Below, in pieces: positions 1 through 7,588 of a stretch of DNA of 64,000 nucleotides. The notes beneath the pieces are model-generated. The model ran no database searches. It was not told the DNA's origin and was given only the letters and a program-made list of their open reading frames with translations. Position 1 is the first letter of the stretch, and each line of letters begins with the position of its first letter. A program made the position numbers and the translations under genes. The stretch is taken from contig NZ_CANLYI010000003.1 of NCBI RefSeq assembly GCF_947495255.1, positions 124,001 through 188,000 of the forward strand, written 5' to 3'. The stretch is from an uncultured Winogradskyella sp. GTDB lineage: Bacteria; Bacteroidota; Bacteroidia; Flavobacteriales; Flavobacteriaceae.

Positions 1-373
1 AATCTGGTATAGATTCTTTAAACTTTCTAATTTTAGACAATTCATCAAAACGCCCTTTTATTTTTCTAGTTGGTGTGTCTGTAAAGTATTTCCAATCTGG
101 TAATTTTATACCTTTAAGCGTTGCCCAAACTGCAAACATTCTCCATAAATCATCTCTATGGAAAGGAGCTTTTACATTAGCAATTTCTGCATAAAGTCTT
201 TGGTAACGTACAATAGTGTAAACTGTTTCTGCAACAAAACTTCTATCTCTACTTCCCCAACGTTTATCGCGTTTTAGTAATTGTTGAATTACTTTATCTG
301 CGTATTCACCTTCATTAAAAATAAGGTGTAATCCGTCAATTACTGCAAAGCATAAATTTCTATGTAATCTCAT
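1..373 (-). CDS. RsmB/NOP-family RNA m5C methyltransferase, N-terminal part
   Basis: Minus-strand reading frame beginning at an ATG (371-373) and running off the left edge, so only about 124 N-terminal residues are visible. The product starts MRLHRNLCFAVIDGL and contains an all-helical stretch (KRDKRWGSRDRSFVAETVYTI, here split: KRDKRWGSRD then RSFVAETVY) typical of the NusB-like N-terminal region of flavobacterial RsmB/NOP proteins, which methylate a cytosine of 16S rRNA with S-adenosylmethionine. The catalytic domain with its cysteines lies outside the window, so the assignment rests on the N-terminal region only. It is divergent from the sigma factor gene, and a TACCTTTG box lies about 60 bp upstream. 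Confidence 0.75.
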   Translation of the reverse strand, partial: MRLHRNLCFAVIDGLHLIFNEGEYADKVIQQLLKRDKRWGSRDRSFVAETVYTIVRYQRLYAEIANVKAPFHRDDLWRMFAVWATLKGIKLPDWKYFTDTPTRKIKGRFDELSKIRKFKESIPD

Positions 374-433
374 AACTTGTTTTCAATTTTTTGTCCTCAA
401 TTTTTAGTCTTATTTGCCTGAAAAAAGAACGCA

Positions 434-441
434 CAAAGGTA
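434..441 (-). promoter_or_regulatory. Bacteroidota -7 promoter box (TACCTTTG)
   Basis: Reads TACCTTTG on the minus strand, a match to the TAnnTTTG -7 element of Bacteroidota housekeeping promoters. It lies upstream of the rRNA methyltransferase gene that starts at 373. No clear -33 TTG box was picked out. Confidence 0.5.
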
Positions 442-506
442 AGTTAAAAGTTTAAAAAGTATGTGACTTTATTGAAAAGTGTTATTTTTAAAAATAATTA
501 AGATGA

Positions 507-537
507 GCGCAAGTTTTTAGGATAAATAGCATCTAAA
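507..537 (+). promoter_or_regulatory. ECF-type promoter motif, copy 1 (sigma gene)
   Basis: GCGCAAGTTT, 12 nt, GCATCTAAA. It is one of six copies with identical 12-nt spacing in this window. It lies 24 bp before the TTG start of the ECF sigma gene, suggesting autoregulation. If CAAGTT is the -35 core and TCTAAA the -10 core, the spacer is 16 nt, which fits ECF promoters. The link to this sigma factor is inferred. Confidence 0.75.
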
Positions 538-561
538 TATAATTAAGAACAAACCAATCTT

Positions 562-1140
562 TTGACAGACACTCAATTTATAGAAGAATTAAAACTGAAA
601 AGCATCAAGGCTTATAGTAAGCTTTTGGACGATTTTCAGCAAAAGGTGTTTAGTACATGTATTTCTTTTGTACCAAATAAAGAGGATGCAGAAGATATTG
701 CTCAAGAAGTGTTTGTGGAAGTTTTTAACTCTATTAGTAAATTTAAAGGTGATTCTAAATTGTCTACTTGGATATATAGAATTACAACTAATAAATGTTT
801 AGAATTTATTAGAAAAAAGAATACAAAAAAACGTTTTGCTTTTTTGCAGTCTATAACAGGAAATGCAATTCCTATGGATAAAACAAATTATTTCACTGAA
901 ATGAATCATCCAGGGATTTTACTGGAAAACAAAGAACTAAGCGCAACATTGTTTAAAGCGATTAATAGTTTACCAGAAAGTCAATGTGTTGTTTTTACAC
1001 TTCATAAAATTGATGGAAAGAGTTATCAAGAAGTCGCGGAAATTACTAAACGGAGCTTATCTTCGGTTGAGTCTATTATGTTTAGAGCGAAAAAGAATTT
1101 ACAAAGTGTTTTAGAAAATTACTATAAAAATGAACATTAG
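562..1140 (+). CDS. ECF-family RNA polymerase sigma factor
   Basis: 192-residue sigma-70-like protein. Region 2 is visible at about residues 20-85 (DAEDIAQEVFVEVF followed by FKGDSKLSTWIYRI), and region 4 at about 130-185 (LPESQCVVFTLHKIDGKSYQEVAEI, here broken as LPESQCVVFTLHK and SYQEVAEI, then an SLSSVESIMFRAKKNL recognition helix). The start is a TTG: an in-frame stop at 544-546 leaves no upstream ATG, and the N-terminus fits the family. It is followed by a one-helix membrane protein and a periplasmic sensor-like protein, the layout of CnrH/CnrY/CnrX metal-responsive systems. A copy of the repeated two-block motif sits in front, so it probably drives its own transcription and that of the neighbouring island. 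Confidence 0.9.
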   Translation: MTDTQFIEELKLKSIKAYSKLLDDFQQKVFSTCISFVPNKEDAEDIAQEVFVEVFNSISKFKGDSKLSTWIYRITTNKCLEFIRKKNTKKRFAFLQSITGNAIPMDKTNYFTEMNHPGILLENKELSATLFKAINSLPESQCVVFTLHKIDGKSYQEVAEITKRSLSSVESIMFRAKKNLQSVLENYYKNEH

Positions 1141-1170
1141 CACAAGTTTTTTAAAACTTATGCATCTAAA
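1140..1170 (+). promoter_or_regulatory. ECF-type promoter motif, copy 2
   Basis: GCACAAGTTT, 12 nt, GCATCTAAA. It begins on the last base of the sigma gene stop codon and ends only 9 bp before the ATG at 1180. A transcript from here would be nearly leaderless, or translation begins at the next in-frame ATG (1198). Confidence 0.7.
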
Positions 1171-1179
1171 GTTATATAT

Positions 1180-1494
1180 ATGAAAACTAATGTTGAAATG
1201 AATAAGAAAATTAATGACGTATTTGATTCTGTTGAGTCAATTCAAGAAGTCAAGGTTTCGCCTTTTTTTAAAGAAAATGTGATGCATCAAATTCGTACTG
1301 CATCAGAAGATATACAAGACGCTACTTGGTCTTGGTTTACTCCAAAATTACAATTAGCAACTTTGGTTTGTGTTGTCGTTTTAAATGTTTTAGCTTTTAA
1401 TAATTTAAAAGAGTCTACATATGATGAAAATGTAAATAGTTTCGCTGAATCCTACGGATTATCAACAAGTACAGAATCCTCTTTATTTAATTAA
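1180..1494 (+). CDS. Small single-pass membrane protein, putative anti-sigma factor
   Basis: 104 residues: a charged N-terminal cytoplasmic part of about 50 residues, one hydrophobic segment at about 55-70 (LATLVCVVVLNVLAF), and a short Ser/Thr-rich tail outside. No zinc-binding anti-sigma motif or other named domain is recognised. Its position directly between an ECF sigma gene and a periplasmic sensor-like gene is that of CnrY-type anti-sigma factors, and this is the basis for the call. Start uncertain: ATG 1180 lies only 9 bp from the promoter -10 block, and Met7 (1198) is the alternative. It stops 2 bp before the next gene, so the two are cotranscribed. Confidence 0.6.
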   Translation: MKTNVEMNKKINDVFDSVESIQEVKVSPFFKENVMHQIRTASEDIQDATWSWFTPKLQLATLVCVVVLNVLAFNNLKESTYDENVNSFAESYGLSTSTESSLFN

Positions 1495-1496
1495 TC

Positions 1497-2030
1497 ATGA
1501 AGAAAAATACATTCTTATATATATTAGTTGTGTTTCTAATTATAGTTAATGGTTTTTTTCTTTTTAACTATATGGGAAACCACAATGATAATGACTCTAG
1601 AGAACCTGAAAGAAACAAAGGTTTTATTGTAAAAGAGCTTGGGTTTAATGCCTCTCAATTAGAAGAGTTTAATAAAAAAAGTGAAGGGCATCATCATAGA
1701 ATGATGGGTTTGGCTGACGAGATTAAAGAATTGAAGGATAAACTGTTTAGTTCCTTATCTGATGATACTATAAAGCAAGAAACAATGGATTCTATTTCTT
1801 CTTTAATTTGTGAGAAAGAAAGAGCAAAAGATAAAGAGATTTTTAATCATTTTAAGATGATTCAAAATATTGCAACGGATAAACAGAAGGAAAAGTTTAA
1901 AACGATATTAATGGATGCTTTAAGACAAGGCGACCAAGGTAATAGACCTCCTCCAAATGGAGAAGATGGTCGCAGACCACCACCACGAGGTGGAAGCGAA
2001 GGACATAGACCTCCTCCACGAAAAGATTAA
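1497..2030 (+). CDS. Periplasmic heavy-metal-sensor-like (CnrX/Spy-like) protein
   Basis: 177 residues with an N-terminal hydrophobic anchor at about 5-25 (LYILVVFLIIVNGFFLF), then a helical region of the heavy-metal-resistance/Spy-CpxP type: the GFNASQLEEF start, a His cluster (EGHHHRMM), a Cys in SSLICEKER, and an HFKM pair. The C-terminal 35 residues are a low-complexity Gly/Pro/Arg tail with repeated RPPP. CnrX-family proteins sense metal in the periplasm and release the sigma factor through the membrane anti-sigma protein. Here the gene follows the putative sigma/anti-sigma pair by 2 bp, so a sensor role is likely. The ligand is unknown; the His/Met/Cys residues suggest a transition metal. 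Confidence 0.65.
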   Translation: MKKNTFLYILVVFLIIVNGFFLFNYMGNHNDNDSREPERNKGFIVKELGFNASQLEEFNKKSEGHHHRMMGLADEIKELKDKLFSSLSDDTIKQETMDSISSLICEKERAKDKEIFNHFKMIQNIATDKQKEKFKTILMDALRQGDQGNRPPPNGEDGRRPPPRGGSEGHRPPPRKD

Positions 2031-2040
2031 GGAAATATAG

Positions 2041-2074
2041 AAAAGACTCTCAAATTATTGAGGGTCTTTTTTTT
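2041..2074 (+). terminator. Rho-independent terminator
   Basis: The stem pairs AAAAGACTCTCA with TGAGGGTCTTTT and is followed by a T run. It ends the sigma/membrane protein/sensor operon. Confidence 0.8.
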
Positions 2075-2096
2075 GTGTTTTTTTTAACAAGGTTCT

Positions 2097-2127
2097 ACAC
2101 AAGTTTAAAGAAAGAACAACATCTAAA
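2097..2127 (+). promoter_or_regulatory. ECF-type promoter motif, copy 3
   Basis: ACACAAGTTT, 12 nt, ACATCTAAA, located 25 bp before the ATG of the EF-hand gene at 2153. It lies just after the terminator of the sigma operon, so it starts a separate transcript. Confidence 0.75.
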
Positions 2128-2152
2128 GCTATATAACATTAAACTTAATAAG

Positions 2153-2443
2153 ATGAAAAGTAACACATTAAAAGTAGTATTAGTATTTGGCATTGCATTG
2201 TTTATGTCATCAAGTGCGTTTGCACAATCTAAAGACAGACAAGAAAGAAAAGAACCACCAACATACGCTCAACTATTAAAGGAGATGGATAAGAACGAAG
2301 ATGGTAAACTTTCAGAAGATGAAATTAAAGGACCTTTAAAAGACGATTTTGCAAAGATTGATACAGATGAAGATGGATTTATTTCTGAAGAGGAATTTAA
2401 AAATGCACCAAAGCCAGAACGTAAAGAGCGCAAAAGAGATTAA
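2153..2443 (+). CDS. Secreted two-EF-hand protein
   Basis: 96 residues: a signal peptide (ending SSSAFAQ), then a pair of EF-hand calcium loops, DKNEDGKLSEDE and DTDEDGFISEEE, separated by GPLKDDFAKI. The same EF-hand pair recurs inside the YHYH proteins at 9798 and 11045, so it looks like a module shared across the island. The start is placed at 2153 rather than at an upstream in-frame ATG (2075), because the promoter motif lies between them and the signal peptide begins here. The gene is flanked by its own promoter motif and a terminator, so it is probably monocistronic. Likely periplasmic or secreted calcium binding. Confidence 0.85.
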   Translation: MKSNTLKVVLVFGIALFMSSSAFAQSKDRQERKEPPTYAQLLKEMDKNEDGKLSEDEIKGPLKDDFAKIDTDEDGFISEEEFKNAPKPERKERKRD

Positions 2444-2470
2444 TAGAGATTGTTTAGATTGATTGGTTGT

Positions 2471-2502
2471 AAAGGCTTCATAAGAAATTATGAAGCTTTT
2501 AA
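2471..2502 (+). terminator. Rho-independent terminator
   Basis: AAAGGCTTCATA pairs with TATGAAGCTTTT. The surrounding sequence (TTTAGATTGATTG upstream) resembles that of the terminator at 4108, suggesting a duplicated 3' element. Confidence 0.75.
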
Positions 2503-2545
2503 AACATTAAGTTATTAAAAACGTAAAATTAAAAATCTAAGAAAA

Positions 2546-4066
2546 ATGAATAATGTAAAAAAGAGTATAAATATTGTTTTTATAGTCACAATTTTTAGTG
2601 CGGCATTGTTGATGTTTAACGCTTGTAGTGACGATGATAGTAATGAAAGTTCTTGTATAACAACTACATGGTATCAAGATTTAGATGGTGATGGTTTAGG
2701 TGATCCAGATATTAGCGAAGAAGCATGTGATCAACCAGACGGGTATGTTACAGATAATACAGATACTGATGATTCAGACGATTCAGACTTTGAAGCTACA
2801 GATTGGACAGAAGCCACGCATAGTAAAGATGCTGATCCAGATTTTGATGAAGTATTTGAAGATAATACCGTAAAACGAATAGATTTTGTAATCAGTGAAA
2901 CGCGTTGGCAAAGTATGCTAGATGATATGACAAGTCTTTATGGAACTTTTGGAAGTGGAAATGGCTCATTCTCAGGAGATGAAGAAGATCCAATTTTTGT
3001 ACCAGCTGAAGTTTTTTATAATGGAATAGAATGGTATCGTGTAGGTGTTCGATTTAAGGGGAATTCTAGTTTAGCGAGTTCTTGGGCTAATGGAATTCTA
3101 AAACTGTCGTTTAAGTTAGATTTTGATGAGTTTGAAGATGATTATCCACAAATTGATAATCAACGTTTTTATGGATTTAAAAAGTTAAGTCTTAAAAACA
3201 ATTATAACGATAAATCTATGATGAGAGAAAAAGTAGCAGGTGATGTTTTTAGAAATGCTGGTTTAGTAGGTTCACATACGGCATTTTATGTACTCTATGT
3301 GGATCATGGAGATGGTCCAGAATATTTTGGAGTTTATACATTGGTAGAAGAAGTTGATGATACGGTTTTAGATACCCAATTTTCTGATGATGATGGTAAT
3401 TTATATAAGCCAGATGGTGATGCAGCTACTTTTGCAGCAGGAACTTATGATGAAGATGAATATGTGAAGAAAACGAATGAAGACGATGTTGATTTTTCAG
3501 ATGTTCAAAGTTTATTGTCCATTGTTAATGATGCTTCAAGAACGACAGATGCAGCAACTTGGAGAACAAATTTAGATGCTGTTTTTGATACGGATGTATT
3601 TTTAAAGTATTTGGCGGCTAATACCGTTATTCAAAATTGGGATACTTATGGTAAAATGTCGCACAACTACTTTTTGTACAATGATCCAGATACCAGTAAA
3701 TTAACTTGGATTCCTTGGGATAATAATGAAGCACTAGAAGATGGTAACCAAGGAGGAGCATTAGCTCTTAATTTCTCAGATTTAGGCAGTAGCTCATCAT
3801 GGCCACTCATTGGTTACCTATATGCGGATGATGTTTATAAAGCCAAATATGATAGCTATGTACAAGAAATTGTGGATGATGCTTTTAGTGTAAGCAATAT
3901 ACAAGCACAGTATGCAACGTATTCTACGTTGATTGAGCCTTATGCGACTTCAGAGGTTGATGGCTATTCATTTTTAAATAGTAGTTCAGATTTTCAAGCA
4001 GCAGTGAGCGAGTTAAACTCGCATGTAGTTTCACGTGCTTCGGCTGTAAGTGCATATTTAAATTAA
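2546..4066 (+). CDS. CotH kinase family lipoprotein
   Basis: 506 residues. Lipoprotein signal with cysteine in NACSDDDSNES, an acidic surface-export-type sequence. A thrombospondin-type-3-like Asp-rich segment follows at about 40-78 (WYQDLDGDGLGDPD, then QPDGYVTDN), probably calcium binding and also present in the YHYH protein at 14486. The CotH domain occupies about 105-490, with VGVRFKGNSS, YFGVYTLVEEVDD, NWDTYGKMSHNYFLYN and WIPWDNNEAL, the last carrying the metal-binding Asp of CotH kinases. CotH of Bacillus phosphorylates spore coat proteins; the substrate here is unknown. No copy of the ECF motif is clear upstream, so it may be read through from the EF-hand gene or have its own promoter. 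Confidence 0.85.
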   Translation: MNNVKKSINIVFIVTIFSAALLMFNACSDDDSNESSCITTTWYQDLDGDGLGDPDISEEACDQPDGYVTDNTDTDDSDDSDFEATDWTEATHSKDADPDFDEVFEDNTVKRIDFVISETRWQSMLDDMTSLYGTFGSGNGSFSGDEEDPIFVPAEVFYNGIEWYRVGVRFKGNSSLASSWANGILKLSFKLDFDEFEDDYPQIDNQRFYGFKKLSLKNNYNDKSMMREKVAGDVFRNAGLVGSHTAFYVLYVDHGDGPEYFGVYTLVEEVDDTVLDTQFSDDDGNLYKPDGDAATFAAGTYDEDEYVKKTNEDDVDFSDVQSLLSIVNDASRTTDAATWRTNLDAVFDTDVFLKYLAANTVIQNWDTYGKMSHNYFLYNDPDTSKLTWIPWDNNEALEDGNQGGALALNFSDLGSSSSWPLIGYLYADDVYKAKYDSYVQEIVDDAFSVSNIQAQYATYSTLIEPYATSEVDGYSFLNSSSDFQAAVSELNSHVVSRASAVSAYLN

Positions 4067-4107
4067 TAAATAATTGAGTTTTTTAGATTGATTGATAGTT
4101 TGGTTGT

Positions 4108-4139
4108 AAGAGCTTCGTGAGAAATTGCGGAGCTTTTAT
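4108..4139 (+). terminator. Rho-independent terminator
   Basis: AGCTTCGT pairs with GCGGAGCT (with G-T wobbles) and T-rich sequence follows. It lies between the CotH lipoprotein gene and the DUF6090 gene. Confidence 0.65.
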
Positions 4140-4179
4140 TTTAAGTTTTAGTTATTAAGGCTAATTAGAAAATTTTGAT

Positions 4180-4932
4180 ATGAGATTATTTAGAAAAATC
4201 AGAAAAAAATTACTGATTTCAGGCAAAGTAAAGAGTTACCTTATTTATGCTCTTGGCGAAATATTACTAATTGTTATTGGTGTTTTAATTGCATGGAAGA
4301 TCAATAATTTAAATGAATTGAGAAAAAATAGAATTGTAGAATTAAAAATTTACAAGTCTTTAAATGAAGAATTAAATGCAAATATGATTCTTCTAGACGC
4401 ATCTATTGCGAGCTACTCTAAAAATAGAAACGCTATTGAAAATACAATTGAAATTATTATGGAGAATCAACGACAAGAGTTGGTGTTAGCCGAAAAGAAA
4501 AGTATTATTAATGTAGATTTTAAGCAAACTCAATTGCATAATGGTGCTGTAAACTCCATTAATACAACGAATAAATTTGAGTTTATAGAAAGTGATTTGT
4601 TAAAAGATTTAATTGCAGCCTATCCTAATGAATTAGATAATTTTCAAAATCAAGAAACAAAAATTGAAAATATAATTATCAATAGGTTGCAACCTGTAAT
4701 AGAAAAACATATTTCTTTAATTGATATTCTTACAAAACGAGAATTAAAAATTAATAGGCTAGAATCATTTTCTGTAGCGTCTAATTATTCTAAATTACTT
4801 AAAAGTAGAGAGTATCAAAACTGTTTAGTAGATCGATTATTACAAACCGAAATTCAATTAACAAATGCTATAAACTTAAGAGATAAAACTCAAACTATTG
4901 CCTATAATCTAACTAAGGAATTAGAAAATTAA
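4180..4932 (+). CDS. DUF6090-family membrane protein
   Basis: 250 residues. The N-terminus is basic (MRLFRKIRKKLL), followed by SYLIYALGEILLIVIGVLIAW, a single transmembrane segment at about 22-42 and the hallmark of the flavobacterial DUF6090 family. The rest is helical and charged, probably coiled-coil, with no catalytic motif. Function unknown. It separates the two CotH genes but lacks a good copy of the ECF promoter motif, so its membership of the regulon is doubtful. These proteins are often found scattered as paralogues in Flavobacteriaceae. Confidence 0.7.
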   Translation: MRLFRKIRKKLLISGKVKSYLIYALGEILLIVIGVLIAWKINNLNELRKNRIVELKIYKSLNEELNANMILLDASIASYSKNRNAIENTIEIIMENQRQELVLAEKKSIINVDFKQTQLHNGAVNSINTTNKFEFIESDLLKDLIAAYPNELDNFQNQETKIENIIINRLQPVIEKHISLIDILTKRELKINRLESFSVASNYSKLLKSREYQNCLVDRLLQTEIQLTNAINLRDKTQTIAYNLTKELEN

Positions 4933-4970
4933 GGAGCTTAACATAGTACTCTAAAAAAAAGAGAAAAGGA

Positions 4971-5001
4971 GCACAAGTTTTATTTATTATTAGCATCTAA
5001 A
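4971..5001 (+). promoter_or_regulatory. ECF-type promoter motif, copy 4
   Basis: GCACAAGTTT, 12 nt, GCATCTAAA, located 34 bp before the ATG of the second CotH gene (5036). Confidence 0.75.
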
Positions 5002-5035
5002 GATGAATAACTGATATAATTTCAAAATTAAAAGT

Positions 5036-7345
5036 ATGAATAAAACAATTACTCACTTATTAATATTATTAATTTCAATGAATGCTTTTGCGCAAGATTT
5101 GTATGATATTAATACCATTCAGACCATAGAAATCCAGTTCGCAGAAAGCAATTGGGATGCGTTGCTAGATGCAGAAAAATCTGGCGATAATAATTATACG
5201 GAAGCCACTTCTGTTACTATAAATGGAACGGTTTATAACCAAGTTGGTGTAAAATATAAGGGTAATAGTTCTTATAATGCTAATCAAATAAAGAATCCAT
5301 TTCATATAGAACTAGATACTTATGTAGATCAAGATCATCAAGGTTATACGGATATAAAGTTGGCTAATGTTATGTTTGATCCTTCTTTTGTAAGAGAAAC
5401 AGTAGCTTATAATATTGTTAATCAATACATGGATGCACCAGAAGCGAATTACGCAAATGTGTATGTAAATGGTACTTTAATCGGTTTGTACACTAATACA
5501 GAGTCTATTTCAAAGAAATTTGTAAACAAGCATTTCGACTCTAACGATAATGCTTTTTTTAGTTGTAGCCCTCCAGATGGTGCAGGACCGCAAACAACTA
5601 CATTACCTAATTTACAATATTTAGGTACTAGTTATACAAGTTATGACGATGCTTATGAAATTAAATCTGATGATGAAGATAATCCTTCTGTGGCTCTTGA
5701 AGATTGGGATGAGTTAATAGAACTAACTAATATTTTAAATAGCGATATTACCAATATTGAAACTGTTTTAGATGTTGATATGGCAATATGGATGTTGGCT
5801 TTCGATAATGTAATGGTCAACTTAGACAGTTATATAGGTCAATTTAAACAAAATTATTATTTGTATAAAGACGATAACGGACAGTTTAAATCTGTAGTTT
5901 GGGATTTAAATATGTCTTTTGGTACTTTTGGAATGACGGGAGAGAGTAGTGGTGGTCCAGGAGGAGGAGGAGGAACTTTGAACTCTACTACTGAGAAAGC
6001 AGAATTAGATCATTTGCTTCATGATACTAGTACTGATTTCCCTTTAATATCTAAATTATTAGCTGTGCCAAAATACAAGAGAATGTATTTAGCACATTTT
6101 AAAACTATACTTACGGAGAACATTAGTAATTCAAACTATTTAACATTAGCTAACGACTATCAAGCAATAATTTCTGCAGCAGTTACAGCAGATACTAACA
6201 AGTTTTATACTGATGCTCAATTTACTGGGAACATAAATACTGATTACACTGTAGACAATAACACAGCTTGTGGTTTAACTAATTTAATGAGCGCAAGAAG
6301 CTCTTATTTATTATCGCAATCAGATTTTACAACTACGCAACCAACAATTAATAATTTAGGGTCTTCAGTGGCAATTCCAATAATTGGAGATATTATTACA
6401 ATTACTGCAAATGTAACAGATACTAATGATGTGTATTTGGGTTACAGAACAGATGAAACAGTTCCATTTACTAAAGTTTTAATGTATGATGATGGTTCGC
6501 ACAACGATGGTGCATCAGGTGATAATATTTATGGAGTTGATGTTACAATAGACGATTCTTACATGCAATATTATATCTATGCTGAAAATAGTAATATTGG
6601 TGCATTTTCACCAGCAAGAGCAGAATATGAATTTTATTCAATAGATGCAACGTATGTAACATTAAATGTTGGAGATTTAGTTATAAATGAAATTCTAGCA
6701 TCTAATGATTCAGGTGAAACTGATGAACAAGGAGAATATGAAGATTGGATTGAATTATACAATACTACCGATACAACACTAAGTTTAGATAATTTGTATT
6801 TATCTGATGATGCAGATGATCCATTAGTGTATCAATTTCCAACAGGCACAACATTAGATGCAGACAGCTATTTAATTGTTTGGTGTGATAAAGATCCAGA
6901 ACAAGGTGATTTTCATGCTGATTTTAAATTTTCTTCAGGTGGAGAAACAGCAATTTTATCTTATGCTGACGGTACAATTTTACAAAATATTGATTTTGGA
7001 GAACAAACAACAGATATGTCTTATGCTAGGAATCCTAACGGAACAGGAGATTTTGTGATTCAGGCACCAACTTTTGGGATGAATAACGAAACATTATCTG
7101 TAGATGAGGTGCTTTTTAGTGATGGACTAAGGTTTTATCCAAACCCAACAACCAATTACCTAGAAATAGAAAATTCTAATTATGGTATTGAAACTGTTGA
7201 AGTTTATAATTTACAAGATCAGGAATTATTTAATAATGCTTACACAAATGAAAATGTAATAAAATTAGATTTTTCATCTTTTTCACAAGGACTTTATATG
7301 GTTGTTGTAAATAAAATTGCAATTCTAAAAATTGCTAAAAATTAG
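5036..7345 (+). CDS. CotH kinase protein with lamin-tail and type IX sorting domains
   Basis: 769 residues. Signal peptide to about residue 19 (MNAFAQ). CotH domain at about 25-420: VGVKYKGNSSYN, GTLIGLYTNTESI, NLDSYIGQFKQNYYLYKD and VVWDLNMSFGTFG, with a Gly-rich loop GGPGGGGG nearby. A beta-sandwich spacer follows, then a lamin-tail domain at about 550-650 (LVINEILASND, EDWIELYNTTD, LIVWCDKD). The C-terminal 75 residues form a type A type IX secretion sorting domain (FYPNPTTNYLEIEN, FSQGLYMVVV). The protein should be exported across the outer membrane and anchored or released. It has its own promoter motif and a downstream terminator, so it is probably monocistronic. It shares only the CotH domain with the 2546 lipoprotein. 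Confidence 0.9.
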   Translation: MNKTITHLLILLISMNAFAQDLYDINTIQTIEIQFAESNWDALLDAEKSGDNNYTEATSVTINGTVYNQVGVKYKGNSSYNANQIKNPFHIELDTYVDQDHQGYTDIKLANVMFDPSFVRETVAYNIVNQYMDAPEANYANVYVNGTLIGLYTNTESISKKFVNKHFDSNDNAFFSCSPPDGAGPQTTTLPNLQYLGTSYTSYDDAYEIKSDDEDNPSVALEDWDELIELTNILNSDITNIETVLDVDMAIWMLAFDNVMVNLDSYIGQFKQNYYLYKDDNGQFKSVVWDLNMSFGTFGMTGESSGGPGGGGGTLNSTTEKAELDHLLHDTSTDFPLISKLLAVPKYKRMYLAHFKTILTENISNSNYLTLANDYQAIISAAVTADTNKFYTDAQFTGNINTDYTVDNNTACGLTNLMSARSSYLLSQSDFTTTQPTINNLGSSVAIPIIGDIITITANVTDTNDVYLGYRTDETVPFTKVLMYDDGSHNDGASGDNIYGVDVTIDDSYMQYYIYAENSNIGAFSPARAEYEFYSIDATYVTLNVGDLVINEILASNDSGETDEQGEYEDWIELYNTTDTTLSLDNLYLSDDADDPLVYQFPTGTTLDADSYLIVWCDKDPEQGDFHADFKFSSGGETAILSYADGTILQNIDFGEQTTDMSYARNPNGTGDFVIQAPTFGMNNETLSVDEVLFSDGLRFYPNPTTNYLEIENSNYGIETVEVYNLQDQELFNNAYTNENVIKLDFSSFSQGLYMVVVNKIAILKIAKN

Positions 7346-7411
7346 GTGATAATCATGTGATGATTATAAGTACTAATCCGTCACAATTATTTAAAAACAC
7401 ATCAAGTTAAA

Positions 7412-7448
7412 AAAGTCCAAGAATATCATCATTCTTGGGCTTTTTTTG
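7412..7448 (+). terminator. Rho-independent terminator
   Basis: AAAGTCCAAGAAT pairs with ATTCTTGGGCTTT and is followed by a T run. It ends the CotH/lamin-tail transcript. Confidence 0.8.
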
Positions 7449-7525
7449 TAGTTCTAAATTAATTTTATTTGAAATAGGAAAGTTAGTGTCTGCAGAGATT
7501 TTTATGTTTTTTTTAACATCATTAC

Positions 7526-7556
7526 ACACAAGTTAAAAATAGTGAGTGCATCTAAA
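7526..7556 (+). promoter_or_regulatory. ECF-type promoter motif, copy 5
   Basis: ACACAAGTTA, 12 nt, GCATCTAAA, located 32 bp before the ATG at 7589. It heads a four-gene run (7589-12151) without an obvious internal terminator. Confidence 0.75.
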
Positions 7557-7588
7557 TCTATATAACTTAATAATTAAAACCCGAAAAA

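Noticed and set aside
2075..2152. N-terminal extension of the EF-hand protein
   Set aside because: It contains the promoter motif copy 3 and would bury the signal peptide. The start at 2153 is preferred.
4143..4169. Possible seventh ECF motif upstream of the DUF6090 gene
   Set aside because: AAGTTT is present, but the downstream block at the right spacing matches only about 4 of 9 positions. A similar weak match near 2509 was rejected too.
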